A stretch of 16,566 bases of DNA from Thermoplasmatales archaeon ex4484_6 (GCA_002254385.1 NJDO01000029.1:1-16566); one strand, 5' to 3'. Counted from the first letter of the stretch, positions 1-7,311 are shown. The notes: generated by a model from the sequence alone, not told the origin. Numbers and translations are program-made.

Positions 1-401
1 AGATCGCCAATGGTCAATTCCCTGTTCGATTGATAGGCATCCTCTATCTTAACATCCTTCAATGAGATTGATAAGACGTCATCAATTGGACACTTGAAGG
101 ACATTAATTGACTGGTTATTGCCCGCTTATCCTTTGTCCCGGCAAAACCTATTCTTCTTTTGGATATTCCCAATTTCTGAGAGAGAAGCTTGATCAATCG
201 ATTTGTTTCCCAGTTTCTCACGGTTACCCGTGCAATTGTATATTCGCCACCCCTTTTCTCGGGGGGTTTGTCTGAGATTTCGTTAACAATGAAATCTTCG
301 GGTTCCTTCTTCAATTTTCCCCCGATGGGTAAAACATCCGTATAATAGACTTCAAGCCCAACGTCCAGTTCCTCGACTGGAGGTTTGGGAGCTTCATCCA
401 T
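1..401 (-). CDS. truD: tRNA pseudouridine synthase D (TruD), N-terminal part, cut by window edge
   Basis: TruD isomerises a specific uridine in tRNA to pseudouridine (U13 in the bacterial enzyme). Only about the first 133 residues lie in the window; the rest runs off the left edge. The start of the family is clear: KKEPEDFIVNEIS at about residues 31-43 is the conserved N-terminal motif, and FAGTKDKRAITSQ at about 86-98 is the catalytic motif, with D91 as the expected nucleophilic aspartate. The start is the ATG at 401; an ATG at 408 in another frame stops after four codons. The gene begins six bases after the rpoL stop, so the two are probably co-transcribed leftward. Family assignment is by motif recall; the C-terminal half, including the TruD-specific insertion, cannot be seen. 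Confidence 0.9.
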   Translation of the reverse strand, partial: MDEAPKPPVEELDVGLEVYYTDVLPIGGKLKKEPEDFIVNEISDKPPEKRGGEYTIARVTVRNWETNRLIKLLSQKLGISKRRIGFAGTKDKRAITSQLMSFKCPIDDVLSISLKDVKIEDAYQSNRELTIGD

Positions 402-407
402 ATTCCA

Positions 408-680
408 TCAACTCTGTTTCTGGAACTGGACAAGCATTTCCTTGTAAGTGTTCGACAGTGCCCTGCATGCCTTCTTTAGAGCGTTCTGAGGTTTGCCGGA
501 CCTCACCTTGAAATAGAAGGGAGGTGTGTCCAATTTGGGATGCCTTACATTGTAATTGGCGTATTCCACAGCTTCATCGGATAGGAGTTGATTTTTCAGT
601 GGAATGAGCAGGGATTCCCCTTCATCATGGATCTTCAGCTCCATAGAATTCTTTTCTTTTGAAATGAGTTCCAGCTTCAT
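408..680 (-). CDS. rpoL: DNA-directed RNA polymerase subunit L (Rpo11, RPB11-like)
   Basis: This 90-residue protein is the archaeal RNA polymerase assembly subunit L, which pairs with subunit D as the counterpart of the bacterial alpha dimer. It has the typical small RPB11 fold signature: MKLELISKEKN at the N-terminus, ESLLIPLKNQLLSDEAVEYANYN in the middle, the HPKLDTPPFYFKVRSG strand segment, and a final helix beginning ALKKACRAL. Length matches the family. The frame opens with GTG codons at 689, but the ATG at 680 is preferred because it gives the usual MKxEL start and follows a GGTGGTGA Shine-Dalgarno-like stretch. It lies directly upstream of truD and is divergent from ksgA, with only 52 bases between the two starts. 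Confidence 0.93.
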   Translation of the reverse strand: MKLELISKEKNSMELKIHDEGESLLIPLKNQLLSDEAVEYANYNVRHPKLDTPPFYFKVRSGKPQNALKKACRALSNTYKEMLVQFQKQS

Positions 681-705
681 CGTCACCACCCATGATAGAA
701 TAGTA

Positions 706-713
706 CTTATATC
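706..713. promoter_or_regulatory. TATA box shared by the divergent rpoL and ksgA promoters
   Basis: CTTATATC reads as CTTATATC on the plus strand and GATATAAG on the minus strand, and it is the only AT-rich box in the 52-base gap. Its centre is about 23 bases before the ksgA ATG, so a transcript starting at the usual distance would be essentially leaderless. It is about 30 bases before the rpoL ATG. Whether one TBP site serves both directions is inference. Confidence 0.55.
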
Positions 714-732
714 TTTTCATTCTAGGTAGACC

Positions 733-1620
733 ATGGCCGTGAGAAGCAGGAAAACGCTTCCTGTCGAGAATATCGAAACAACACTCAGGGGAATCGGAAC
801 AAGACCCATGAAGTCCTATGGCCAGAATTTTCTTGTAAATGGACAAATTGCAGATGGGATCGTTGAATGCATACCGGAAAAAGATCTTGAACATATAATT
901 GAAGTTGGCCCCGGACTTGGCATTCTTACAGAACGACTGTTGAAAAGAGGAGCTAAGGTTATTGCGGTTGAAAAGGACCGGTTGCTGTGTGATTACCTTA
1001 AAAAGAAATTCCACTCGGGACTGAAAGGATATCTGGAGGTAATCAACGACGATGCACTTCACATCCTGGACAGTATGGGTGAGAGAGATCATTTTATAGT
1101 TTCCAATCTTCCTTTCAATATCTCATCCTCATTCACCGGCAGACTTCTGGATAGCACACGTTTCATCGAATTGAAACGAAATCCCTTCAAGGGAGCCGTA
1201 ATAATGTATCAAAAGGAATTTGCAGGAAGATTGATCTCCCCATGCGGTTCCAGGAATTACGGAAAGCTCTCAGTGATGTTCAGAACAAAGATGGATTTCA
1301 AGCATCTTTTTGATGTGAAAAAGAACATGTTCCATCCTCAACCCAGGGTGGATGCTTCCGTTATCTCTTACAGACCAAAGGAAGAATTCACGAAGATTCC
1401 GGAAGACCCGGAGATGTTCAGAAAACTTGTTCATGTTGTTTTTCTAAATAGAAGGAAGAAGCTGAAGAATGCCCTGAATCCGCGGTCCATCGGGTTGGAT
1501 TTGGACATGGATGACATTGAATGGATCCTTGAAGATATGGATGTTGCGGACAGAAGACCCGAACAGCTGGATGAGAACCTTTTCATGGAATTGTCGAACA
1601 AGTTAAGCAGGCTTGCCTGA
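733..1620 (+). CDS. ksgA: rRNA adenine N6,N6-dimethyltransferase (KsgA/Dim1)
   Basis: This SAM-dependent enzyme dimethylates two adjacent adenines in the 3' terminal hairpin of 16S rRNA during small-subunit maturation. The 295-residue protein carries the family signature in order: MKSYGQNFLVN at 26-36, the SAM-binding motif EVGPGLG at 57-63, the acidic E80 after strand 2 (AVEKD), DDA at 106-108, and the catalytic motif NLPF at 125-128. The basic C-terminal region includes FLNRRKKLKNAL. NLPF in place of the commoner NLPY is a mild variant. The start is the ATG at 733; no Shine-Dalgarno sequence precedes it, and the TATA box position points to a leaderless mRNA. It is followed after 59 bases by citF, which has its own TATA box. 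Confidence 0.95.
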   Translation: MAVRSRKTLPVENIETTLRGIGTRPMKSYGQNFLVNGQIADGIVECIPEKDLEHIIEVGPGLGILTERLLKRGAKVIAVEKDRLLCDYLKKKFHSGLKGYLEVINDDALHILDSMGERDHFIVSNLPFNISSSFTGRLLDSTRFIELKRNPFKGAVIMYQKEFAGRLISPCGSRNYGKLSVMFRTKMDFKHLFDVKKNMFHPQPRVDASVISYRPKEEFTKIPEDPEMFRKLVHVVFLNRRKKLKNALNPRSIGLDLDMDDIEWILEDMDVADRRPEQLDENLFMELSNKLSRLA

Positions 1621-1626
1621 AGGAAT

Positions 1627-1635
1627 GTTTTATAT
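1627..1635 (+). promoter_or_regulatory. TATA box of citF
   Basis: TTTTATATC directly follows the ksgA stop codon. Its centre near 1631 predicts a transcript start near 1656, which leaves about 24 bases of leader containing GGAG (1669-1672) before the ATG at 1680. The same transcript would be leaderless for the upstream ATG at 1656. Confidence 0.55.
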
Positions 1636-1679
1636 CCGCATTTCCATGTCCATTCATGAGAAAACTTCGGAGTATCAAG

Positions 1680-3245
1680 ATGGTCAGCAACGCCAAGGGA
1701 AGGGCAATGCCTGCAGAATTGAACGGAAGGGTATTCCTACCCTACGAATCCCACCTTGGTATCAAACCGCTCGTCCACAGGGAAGTCGGCAGAGTCACAA
1801 GATGGAGAAGACCGGGGGAATCAAAGGTCCTCTCATCAATTGATGAAGCAATAGAAAAAACGGGTCTCTCGGATGGGATGACCATATCATTTCACCATCA
1901 TCTTCGAAACGGGGATGGAGTCCTGAATATGGTCATTGAGAGAATTCGAAAGAAGGGGATAAAGAATCTAAGGATTCTGCCCTCCGCGATGTTTCCCGTC
2001 CATGAACCCATAATCGAGGCAATAAAGGATAAGACGGTAAGCTCCATTGAAGGATCCCTCAACGGACCGGTGGGCAGGTTTGCAAGTCTGGGAAATATGG
2101 ATGAACCGGTTATTCTGAGGAGTCATTCCGGCCGTGTAAGGGCAATTTCACAGGGGGAGCTGAAGATAGACGTTGCCTTCATTGCGGCTTCATGTTGCGA
2201 TCAACTCGGAAACTGCAACGGTTTGAAGGGGAAATCCGCCTTTGGCCCGCTGGCTTTCGGGTTTGCAGATGCGTTCTATGCCGAGAGATCCGTCGTCATA
2301 ACGGACAATCTGGTCCCATTTCCTGCTTATCCGATATCCATCCCTGGTACGAACATCGATTACATTGTGAAGGTTGATTCGATAGGTGACCCATCCGGTA
2401 TTCTTTCCGGCACCCTTAAAATAACTCAAAGACCGGATCACCTGAAGATAGTCGAGAATACCATGTTGGTAATGGATTCCATTGGCCTGTTGAAAGACGG
2501 TTTCTCTTTTCAGGCCGGTGCAGGTGGGATATCACTTGCACTTACCAAAAGGATAGGTGACCTGTTCAGGGAGAAAGGTCTTTCCGCTTCATATGCAAAC
2601 GGAGGGACCACCAGATACCTTGTTGATATGTTGAAAAATGGAACTCTGAAAAGTCTTTCAACGGGTCAGGCATTCGATCTATCGGCGATAAATTCATTGC
2701 TGAATGATACGAATCATTTTGAGATAACTGTGGATCAATATTCGAATCTCCATACCGGGGCAACATCGACGGAACCCGAACAGGCGGCATTCCTCGGAGC
2801 GACGGAAGTCGATGTTGGATTCAACGTTAACGTTAACACACATTCGGATGGATATCTCCTTCACGGGATAGGGGGGCATCAGGATGTTGCCTATGGTTCC
2901 CAATTGACCTTCATAACGGTCCCTTTATCGAGAAAAGGAAATCCGATAATAAAGGAAAAGGTCACCACCATATCAACTCCGGGTGAGCTCGTAGACATAG
3001 TGGTCACGGAGAAAGGACTCGCTGTAAATACTCAACACGTGAGGGATGAGGTCAGGGAACGCAATGAGGAAATAGAAAAAGCGTTGCTTTCAAAGGATCT
3101 ACCGGTGAAACAGATGGAATACCTAAGAAAGCTTTCACTGAAGGAAGGAAAGGACATCGAGCCGAGATTCGGTGATGAACTAATTGGATTGGTGAAGTAC
3201 ATAGATGGGACGGTCCTTGATTCCATAATCTCTGTAAGGGAATGA
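1680..3245 (+). CDS. citF: Citrate lyase alpha subunit-like CoA-transferase (CitF)
   Basis: CitF swaps citrate for acetate on the acyl carrier of citrate lyase (a citrate:acetyl-ACP transferase). The 521-residue frame matches the family from end to end: GLSDGMTISFHHHLRNGD near residue 62, SQGELKIDVAFIAASCCD near 158, GNCNGLKGKSAFGPLAF, NPNHIE-like NDTNHFEITVDQYSN near 342, VGFNVNVNTHSDG, a GIGGHQDVAYGS loop, and the closing KYIDGTVLDSIISVRE. Length is normal for CitF. ATG 1680 is chosen because GGAG lies seven bases upstream and MVSNAKGR resembles the N-terminus of other family members as I recall them; ATG 1656 would add eight residues. No citD (carrier), citE (lyase), citC, citX or citG is present in the window, so the actual substrate is uncertain. 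It ends eight bases from the convergent TPR gene. Confidence 0.9.
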   Translation: MVSNAKGRAMPAELNGRVFLPYESHLGIKPLVHREVGRVTRWRRPGESKVLSSIDEAIEKTGLSDGMTISFHHHLRNGDGVLNMVIERIRKKGIKNLRILPSAMFPVHEPIIEAIKDKTVSSIEGSLNGPVGRFASLGNMDEPVILRSHSGRVRAISQGELKIDVAFIAASCCDQLGNCNGLKGKSAFGPLAFGFADAFYAERSVVITDNLVPFPAYPISIPGTNIDYIVKVDSIGDPSGILSGTLKITQRPDHLKIVENTMLVMDSIGLLKDGFSFQAGAGGISLALTKRIGDLFREKGLSASYANGGTTRYLVDMLKNGTLKSLSTGQAFDLSAINSLLNDTNHFEITVDQYSNLHTGATSTEPEQAAFLGATEVDVGFNVNVNTHSDGYLLHGIGGHQDVAYGSQLTFITVPLSRKGNPIIKEKVTTISTPGELVDIVVTEKGLAVNTQHVRDEVRERNEEIEKALLSKDLPVKQMEYLRKLSLKEGKDIEPRFGDELIGLVKYIDGTVLDSIISVRE

Positions 3246-3253
3246 GGGAATTT

Positions 3254-4633
3254 TCACTCCCCCAGAGCGGATAGCTCCCTTCGAACCAAATTGTCCTCCG
3301 GTTTTTTATGAAGATACTGTCTCAAGCATTGTTTGTATTCTTCCACCTTTCCGAGAGCACCATATGATCTTCCCATAAGGAGCCATGCCTCCGTCAGTCC
3401 GGGTTCCATATTCAGGACCTCTTCGCAGGTGATCACAGCGTCCGAGTGATTTGAGAGATCTTTCTGTATTGCTGCCAGCATAAGACCGACTCTGGGATCC
3501 GGGGTTCTTTCCATTCCCTCCTTCAATACTTTGAAGGCTTTTTCCGTATATCCCTTTTTCAGTAACAGCCGGGAGTAGGTCTTCACAACATCCACATCGG
3601 AAGGGATCAATAGATAGGCATTGTTAAGTGCCTTTTCAGCCGCATTCTCCTTTCCATCCAGTTTGAGTAGTGCTTTGCCCAGTTCGAGCCATACCCTGCC
3701 GACATGCGGGTTGTTTTTGCAGATCTTTTTGAAATCCTTTACGGCTTTTTCCGGCTGTCCGAGTTCCATATGCAGCTTTCCCCTCTGAAATAGTGCTTCC
3801 TCGAACACATCTTCATGGTAACGAACGGCTTTTTCGTAAGCTTTCAATGCTCCATTCACATCATTCTTCATCTTCTTTATCTGTCCAAGTTCGAACCATG
3901 CCAATGGATATTCCTCACGGATACTTACGGCATTCAATATGGATTCCTCTGCATCCTCAAGCAGATCCAGTCCATTCAAGATATGGCCTTTATAGTAATG
4001 TGCCAGATAGAAATCGTCCTTTATCGATATGGCCGCATCGAAGCATATCATCGATTCATCATACTGATCCATGGCATATAATGCAAGTCCCTTGCCGCAT
4101 AAGGCATGTATGTTCTCGGGATCGATTTCAAGGGAGCGATCAAAAAAATCTATTGCTTTCTCGTACCTTTTCCGGTCAAGATGAGCTATGCCGATGTTGG
4201 AAAGGCATAGGCTGCGAATTCTCTCGGAAGGATATGAATTCTTGAAGTCATTTATGCTCTGTTCGTGTTTTTCAAGATTGTACCATGCCACTCCTCTATT
4301 CAGATGGGCTTCATGCATGTTCGCATCGATGGCAATCGCCAGATCGTAATTCTGTATTGCAAGAGCATGGTCTCCCATTTCCTCGTATACATTACCCAGA
4401 TTGAAAAATGCCTCCTTGGGTGAAGGAACCAAATCTACCGATCTCTTGAATACTTCCACGCATTTTTCGTATTGTCCAAGTTCTTTCAATGTGAGGCCCA
4501 GACCTATGAGGGCCTGATACTTGACATTGTCATCAGAGGTTTGCTTTTCCGCGGCTAAGAAGTAATTGTGAGCGGACCTGAGGTCCTTTCTCCTCAATGC
4601 CCTGTATCCTTTGAGTATCAGGGGATCGGTCAT
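3254..4633 (-). CDS. Tetratricopeptide (TPR) repeat protein, function unknown
   Basis: This 459-residue protein consists almost entirely of tandem 34-residue TPR helices, about 12-13 repeats from near residue 4 to the end. Examples are AFFNLGNVYEEMGDHALAI, LCLSNIGIAHLDRKRYEKAI, AWFELGQIKKMKNDVNGAL and AWLLMGRSYGALGKVEEY, with the usual W/L-G-Y-A-P pattern; many repeats end in a DP or NP turn. There is no signal peptide, no membrane segment and no catalytic domain, so it is probably a cytoplasmic scaffold that binds other proteins. The partner cannot be read from the sequence. The start ATG at 4633 follows GGAG, and a CTTTATCA TATA-like box lies near 4669-4677. The gene stands alone on this strand, convergent with citF and divergent from the GXGXG gene. 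Confidence 0.88.
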   Translation of the reverse strand: MTDPLILKGYRALRRKDLRSAHNYFLAAEKQTSDDNVKYQALIGLGLTLKELGQYEKCVEVFKRSVDLVPSPKEAFFNLGNVYEEMGDHALAIQNYDLAIAIDANMHEAHLNRGVAWYNLEKHEQSINDFKNSYPSERIRSLCLSNIGIAHLDRKRYEKAIDFFDRSLEIDPENIHALCGKGLALYAMDQYDESMICFDAAISIKDDFYLAHYYKGHILNGLDLLEDAEESILNAVSIREEYPLAWFELGQIKKMKNDVNGALKAYEKAVRYHEDVFEEALFQRGKLHMELGQPEKAVKDFKKICKNNPHVGRVWLELGKALLKLDGKENAAEKALNNAYLLIPSDVDVVKTYSRLLLKKGYTEKAFKVLKEGMERTPDPRVGLMLAAIQKDLSNHSDAVITCEEVLNMEPGLTEAWLLMGRSYGALGKVEEYKQCLRQYLHKKPEDNLVRRELSALGE

Positions 4634-4755
4634 CTTCTTTTCTCCATATTGACAATCCTCCAGGTAGTGATAAAGCTTTTGACTTCAAGAATACTTCGCT
4701 ACAAGAAAGGTTAATATCATTACAACGGATTTGTTGGTATTCAATAGGTGAGATA

Positions 4756-5421
4756 ATGGCCCAAAACAGCGGTGCAAGGACTAACATCGAAAAGAAGAGC
4801 TCCCGCGAAATCAACCAGGCCATAAAGGACCTTTTGAAGAGATCCACCCGTATACGAATATCGGGTCTATCCGGACAGGACAACATTGCAGTGGGATTGA
4901 AAGGCAATGTGGAGATAGACATCAATGGGGATGCAGGGAGATATCTCGGGGCATTCAATGATGGACCCGTGATAGTCCTTGACGGTAACTGCGGAGATCT
5001 TGCTGCAGACAACCAGTCAAGAGGCGGTGTGATCGTCAGGGGTGACTCTGGAAAGAACTGCGGAATCTTCATGCTGGGAGGCATCCTTGTCATCCGTGGG
5101 AATTCCTCCACCGGGTTGGGGAAATGCAACAATGGGGGTACTATAATCATAGATGGAGATGTCTACGGAGATATCGGTGAAGATATGAAAGCAGGAACAA
5201 TAATAGTAACGGGTCATTTGGGGGGTTCAATAGGAAAAAAAGCTACGGGGGGCATCTTGTACACAACCGAGGAACCGAAAAAGAATCAAGATGACAGCTT
5301 GAAAATGAGCGATCTTTCCCAATCAGATATCTCGAAATTAAAGCGGTATTTCGAACATTACAGGATAGATGCGTCACCGGTGGGTTTCAGAAAATACAGC
5401 TTTGGAAAGGGGGGTGGATGA
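4756..5421 (+). CDS. GXGXG-domain protein, glutamate synthase domain 3 (GltB3 type)
   Basis: This 221-residue protein is a stand-alone version of the C-terminal GXGXG right-handed beta-helix domain of the glutamate synthase large subunit (PF01493), which many archaea encode as a separate gene. After a helical N-terminus (REINQAIKDLLKR, 17-29) come regular G-x(2-3)-G turns: GLKGNVEIDINGDAG at 47-61, LDGNCGDLA, VRGDSGKNCG, IRGNSSTGLG, IDGDVYGDIGED and VTGHLGGSIG ending near 160. A charged helical tail follows. In the full enzyme this domain is structural and joins the glutaminase and FMN sites. An AGGTGAG Shine-Dalgarno sequence precedes the ATG, and TTAATATC near 4711-4718 may be its TATA box. 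The next gene starts one base after its stop and encodes a degenerate FMN-domain relative, so the pair probably forms one complex. The related FwdC/FmdC subunit is a less likely identity. Confidence 0.82.
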   Translation: MAQNSGARTNIEKKSSREINQAIKDLLKRSTRIRISGLSGQDNIAVGLKGNVEIDINGDAGRYLGAFNDGPVIVLDGNCGDLAADNQSRGGVIVRGDSGKNCGIFMLGGILVIRGNSSTGLGKCNNGGTIIIDGDVYGDIGEDMKAGTIIVTGHLGGSIGKKATGGILYTTEEPKKNQDDSLKMSDLSQSDISKLKRYFEHYRIDASPVGFRKYSFGKGGG

Positions 5422-5422
5422 G

Positions 5423-6472
5423 ATGAAGCATCCGCAATTCGCCCAGCTCGATTCCATCAGGTTTGTTTCTTCTACATTGAAAAGATTGAACCATTCCGAA
5501 ACACCTGCATTGGAAAGTCTTACCATAGGAAAGAATGGTATCGAAAAACCTCTGGAACTAGAGAACCCTTTCATCGTGCCTCCATATATAACAAGGAACC
5601 TGGACGGAGACCTTTTCACCGGCATATCACTGGGGTCCTGTCTCTCGGGAATCAATATGAACCTTCACGGGAAGATGAGCAAAGACCAGAAGGAGATTCA
5701 CAAGATCCATTCCCCTCCTGTTCTATACGACCTGTGCACTTGCCGAAAGGTTCCGGACGCTTCTCTCCTCATGATGTCTGACTGTTTATGGTTGGAATTG
5801 GGTCCGCCGGAAGGTGATACAGGCCGCAATTCGTCTAAGGAATGCGGGGAATACCCTGAACTCGAGGAGTCTAAGGACCTGATCCATTTCGTAAGCATGC
5901 TGAAGGAAACAAGAGATATTCCGATCATAATTTCCATCAGGGCCATTGACCTCGTGAACGACGTGGATAATGTTCTAGTGACCGAAGCTGATGCAATCCA
6001 TATCCGATGTGGGTTCGATGATGATGATCATAATGGTCCTTCCTTCTTCGGATTCACGGGAGAACCTGTTACGACAGCAATTCAAATGGTTGAACACATG
6101 GATATATTCAAATCAAGAGAGAAGGGTGTGAAATTCCTTTTATCCAGCCCTTTCAGAAATGCTGCCGATATAATAAAACTTGCAGCTCTGGGCGTTGACG
6201 GGTTCGGTATTGACTCATTGCTCAGACGGAAGATTCTTCCGAATGAAAATACTGTTGAAAGAAAATTGGATTGGGCATCCATCGGAGAGACCGTTCAGAT
6301 ATCCATCAAATCATTGAGGGATGAGATCATCTCCTATCTGGACACATTGAACTTGAAATCCTTGGAACAATTGGACAGGTCCATGCTGGTTGTTGATAGT
6401 TATCATACCGCGGCCTTGACCGGTCTTCCTCTGGCCGGATATGGACGAGAGATCCCATTCTGGAGACATTGA
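5423..6472 (+). CDS. Glutamate synthase FMN-domain (GltB2)-like protein, shortened and probably lacking the Fe-S site
   Basis: The 349-residue product resembles the FMN/2-oxoglutarate barrel of glutamate synthase but is shorter than the archaeal GltB2 proteins I recall (roughly 500 residues). Matching landmarks are NPFIVPPYITRNL (48-60), FTGISLGSCLSG (65-76, near the usual SxGxLS strand), ADAIHIRCGF, RNAADIIKLAALGVDGFGID (245-264, normally GGIRSSADVVKAIALGADAVAIG), and a C-terminal TAALTGLPLAGY like the family's ETAAITGVKLAG. Two expected features are missing: the GG of the FMN phosphate loop is replaced by SSPF (241-244), and the cysteine cluster for the 3Fe-4S centre that should follow residue 264 is absent. 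A CTC motif (105-107) is present instead. ATG 5423 has a GGGGGTGG ribosome site and sits one base after the upstream stop; ATG 5369 would overlap that gene. Glutamate synthase activity is doubtful; a regulatory or structural role, or a new reaction, is possible. Confidence 0.68.
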   Translation: MKHPQFAQLDSIRFVSSTLKRLNHSETPALESLTIGKNGIEKPLELENPFIVPPYITRNLDGDLFTGISLGSCLSGINMNLHGKMSKDQKEIHKIHSPPVLYDLCTCRKVPDASLLMMSDCLWLELGPPEGDTGRNSSKECGEYPELEESKDLIHFVSMLKETRDIPIIISIRAIDLVNDVDNVLVTEADAIHIRCGFDDDDHNGPSFFGFTGEPVTTAIQMVEHMDIFKSREKGVKFLLSSPFRNAADIIKLAALGVDGFGIDSLLRRKILPNENTVERKLDWASIGETVQISIKSLRDEIISYLDTLNLKSLEQLDRSMLVVDSYHTAALTGLPLAGYGREIPFWRH

Positions 6473-7201
6473 TCATAGGAGTTCATACTCGATCCTTATC
6501 TTTCCAGAACCCTTGGATTTTCTCTTTACGATGTTCATTCTTCCCAGTTCGGAGATGTTTGCAACATGTGTTCCTGCGCACGGACAGATATCTATTTTCC
6601 CATTGTCCCCTATCAGTATGACTCTGAGAGTGCTGATTGAAGCCGGTAGTCTTGAAAGATCGACCTTCCCTTTTTCGACCTTTTTCTCGACCAATTCCCT
6701 TGGATACTCCTCCACCTTGACGGAATGCGCTTCTCCGATCAGGTCATTCACCTCCTTCTCAACGGATTTCAGATCTTCCATTGAGAAGGAAGCAGGATGA
6801 AAATCTATGTGAGATCGATCCTTGTGAATCTGATTTCCAACAGTGGAAGCTCCGTATCTGTTCCATATCACTGCTGATAGAAGATGCTGGGCGGTATGCA
6901 TCTTCATGTGACCGTATCGAAGATTCCAGTCGATACTGCAGTGAACTTTTTTTCCTGCGGGAGGGATGGGACCATCAAGAAAGTGGAGGATCCCCTTTCG
7001 TTTTATCACTTCCCTTACAGCTGATCTTTCATTTTCCCATTCGATAAAACCTTTATCGGAAGGTTGTCCTCCACCAAGGGGATAGAATGCTGTTTTCGAG
7101 AGTTCAACGCTTGAATTATCTTCATCCGAGCGGACCACCATGGCATCGAATTCTCTTAGATAACATCCTTTGATATCCTTCATGTATAGTACTTCTGTCA
7201 A
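6473..7201 (-). CDS. alaX: Alanyl-tRNA editing protein AlaX (AlaX-M type)
   Basis: AlaX is a free-standing relative of the alanyl-tRNA synthetase editing domain; it hydrolyses mischarged Ser-tRNA(Ala) (and Gly-tRNA(Ala) in some members). From the TTG at 7201 the protein is 242 residues. The N-terminal part has the glycine-rich GGGQPSD at 43-49 that marks the AlaX-M group. The zinc-binding editing core has HTAQH (H102, H106) and CAGTH (C208, H212). The TTG start is chosen because GGTGA lies four bases upstream and MTEVLYMKDIKGCYLREFDA gives the usual family N-terminus. The longer ATG frame from 7291 would run through the promoters of both this gene and rps8e. The gene is immediately convergent with the GltB2-like gene (no bases between stops) and divergent from rps8e. 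Confidence 0.9.
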   Translation of the reverse strand: MTEVLYMKDIKGCYLREFDAMVVRSDEDNSSVELSKTAFYPLGGGQPSDKGFIEWENERSAVREVIKRKGILHFLDGPIPPAGKKVHCSIDWNLRYGHMKMHTAQHLLSAVIWNRYGASTVGNQIHKDRSHIDFHPASFSMEDLKSVEKEVNDLIGEAHSVKVEEYPRELVEKKVEKGKVDLSRLPASISTLRVILIGDNGKIDICPCAGTHVANISELGRMNIVKRKSKGSGKIRIEYELL

Positions 7202-7239
7202 TATATCACCTTCACAAAAATATGGATAATGAGGACACC

Positions 7240-7249
7240 GATATTTATC
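7240..7249 (-). promoter_or_regulatory. TATA box of alaX
   Basis: GATAAATATC on the minus strand lies so that transcription would begin near 7220, leaving a leader of about 19 bases that contains the GGTGA ribosome site (7206-7210) before the TTG start at 7201. Confidence 0.45.
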
Positions 7250-7261
7250 ATGTGGGTAACC

Positions 7262-7269
7262 TTTAAATA
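7262..7269 (+). promoter_or_regulatory. TATA box of the rps8e-srp19 operon
   Basis: TTTAAATA on the plus strand predicts a start near 7291. The leader then carries AAGGTGA at 7300-7306, five bases before the ATG at 7312. Confidence 0.55.
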
Positions 7270-7311
7270 CACAATCGAGCATGGGCGCCAAGTCTAACCA
7301 AGGTGAATGAA

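Noticed and set aside
1613..1843. 76-residue frame overlapping the start of citF
   Set aside because: It overlaps both the ksgA end and the clear citF reading frame, has no family resemblance, and lies across the citF promoter.
1680..3245. Citrate fermentation gene cluster
   Set aside because: Only the alpha subunit gene is present; no citC, citD, citE, citX, citG or citrate carrier gene is seen.
3243..3262. Hairpin terminator between citF and the TPR gene (GGGA/TCCC arms)
   Set aside because: The arms are only four bases, there is no T tract, and they overlap the end of the TPR coding region.
4533..5150. 205-residue minus-strand frame opposite the GXGXG gene
   Set aside because: The plus-strand frame has an obvious domain match and a ribosome site; this one is proline-rich, matches nothing and overlaps the TPR gene start.
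5369..5422. Upstream ATG for the GltB2-like gene at 5369
   Set aside because: It would overlap the GXGXG gene by 53 bases, while ATG 5423 has a strong GGGGGTGG ribosome site just upstream.
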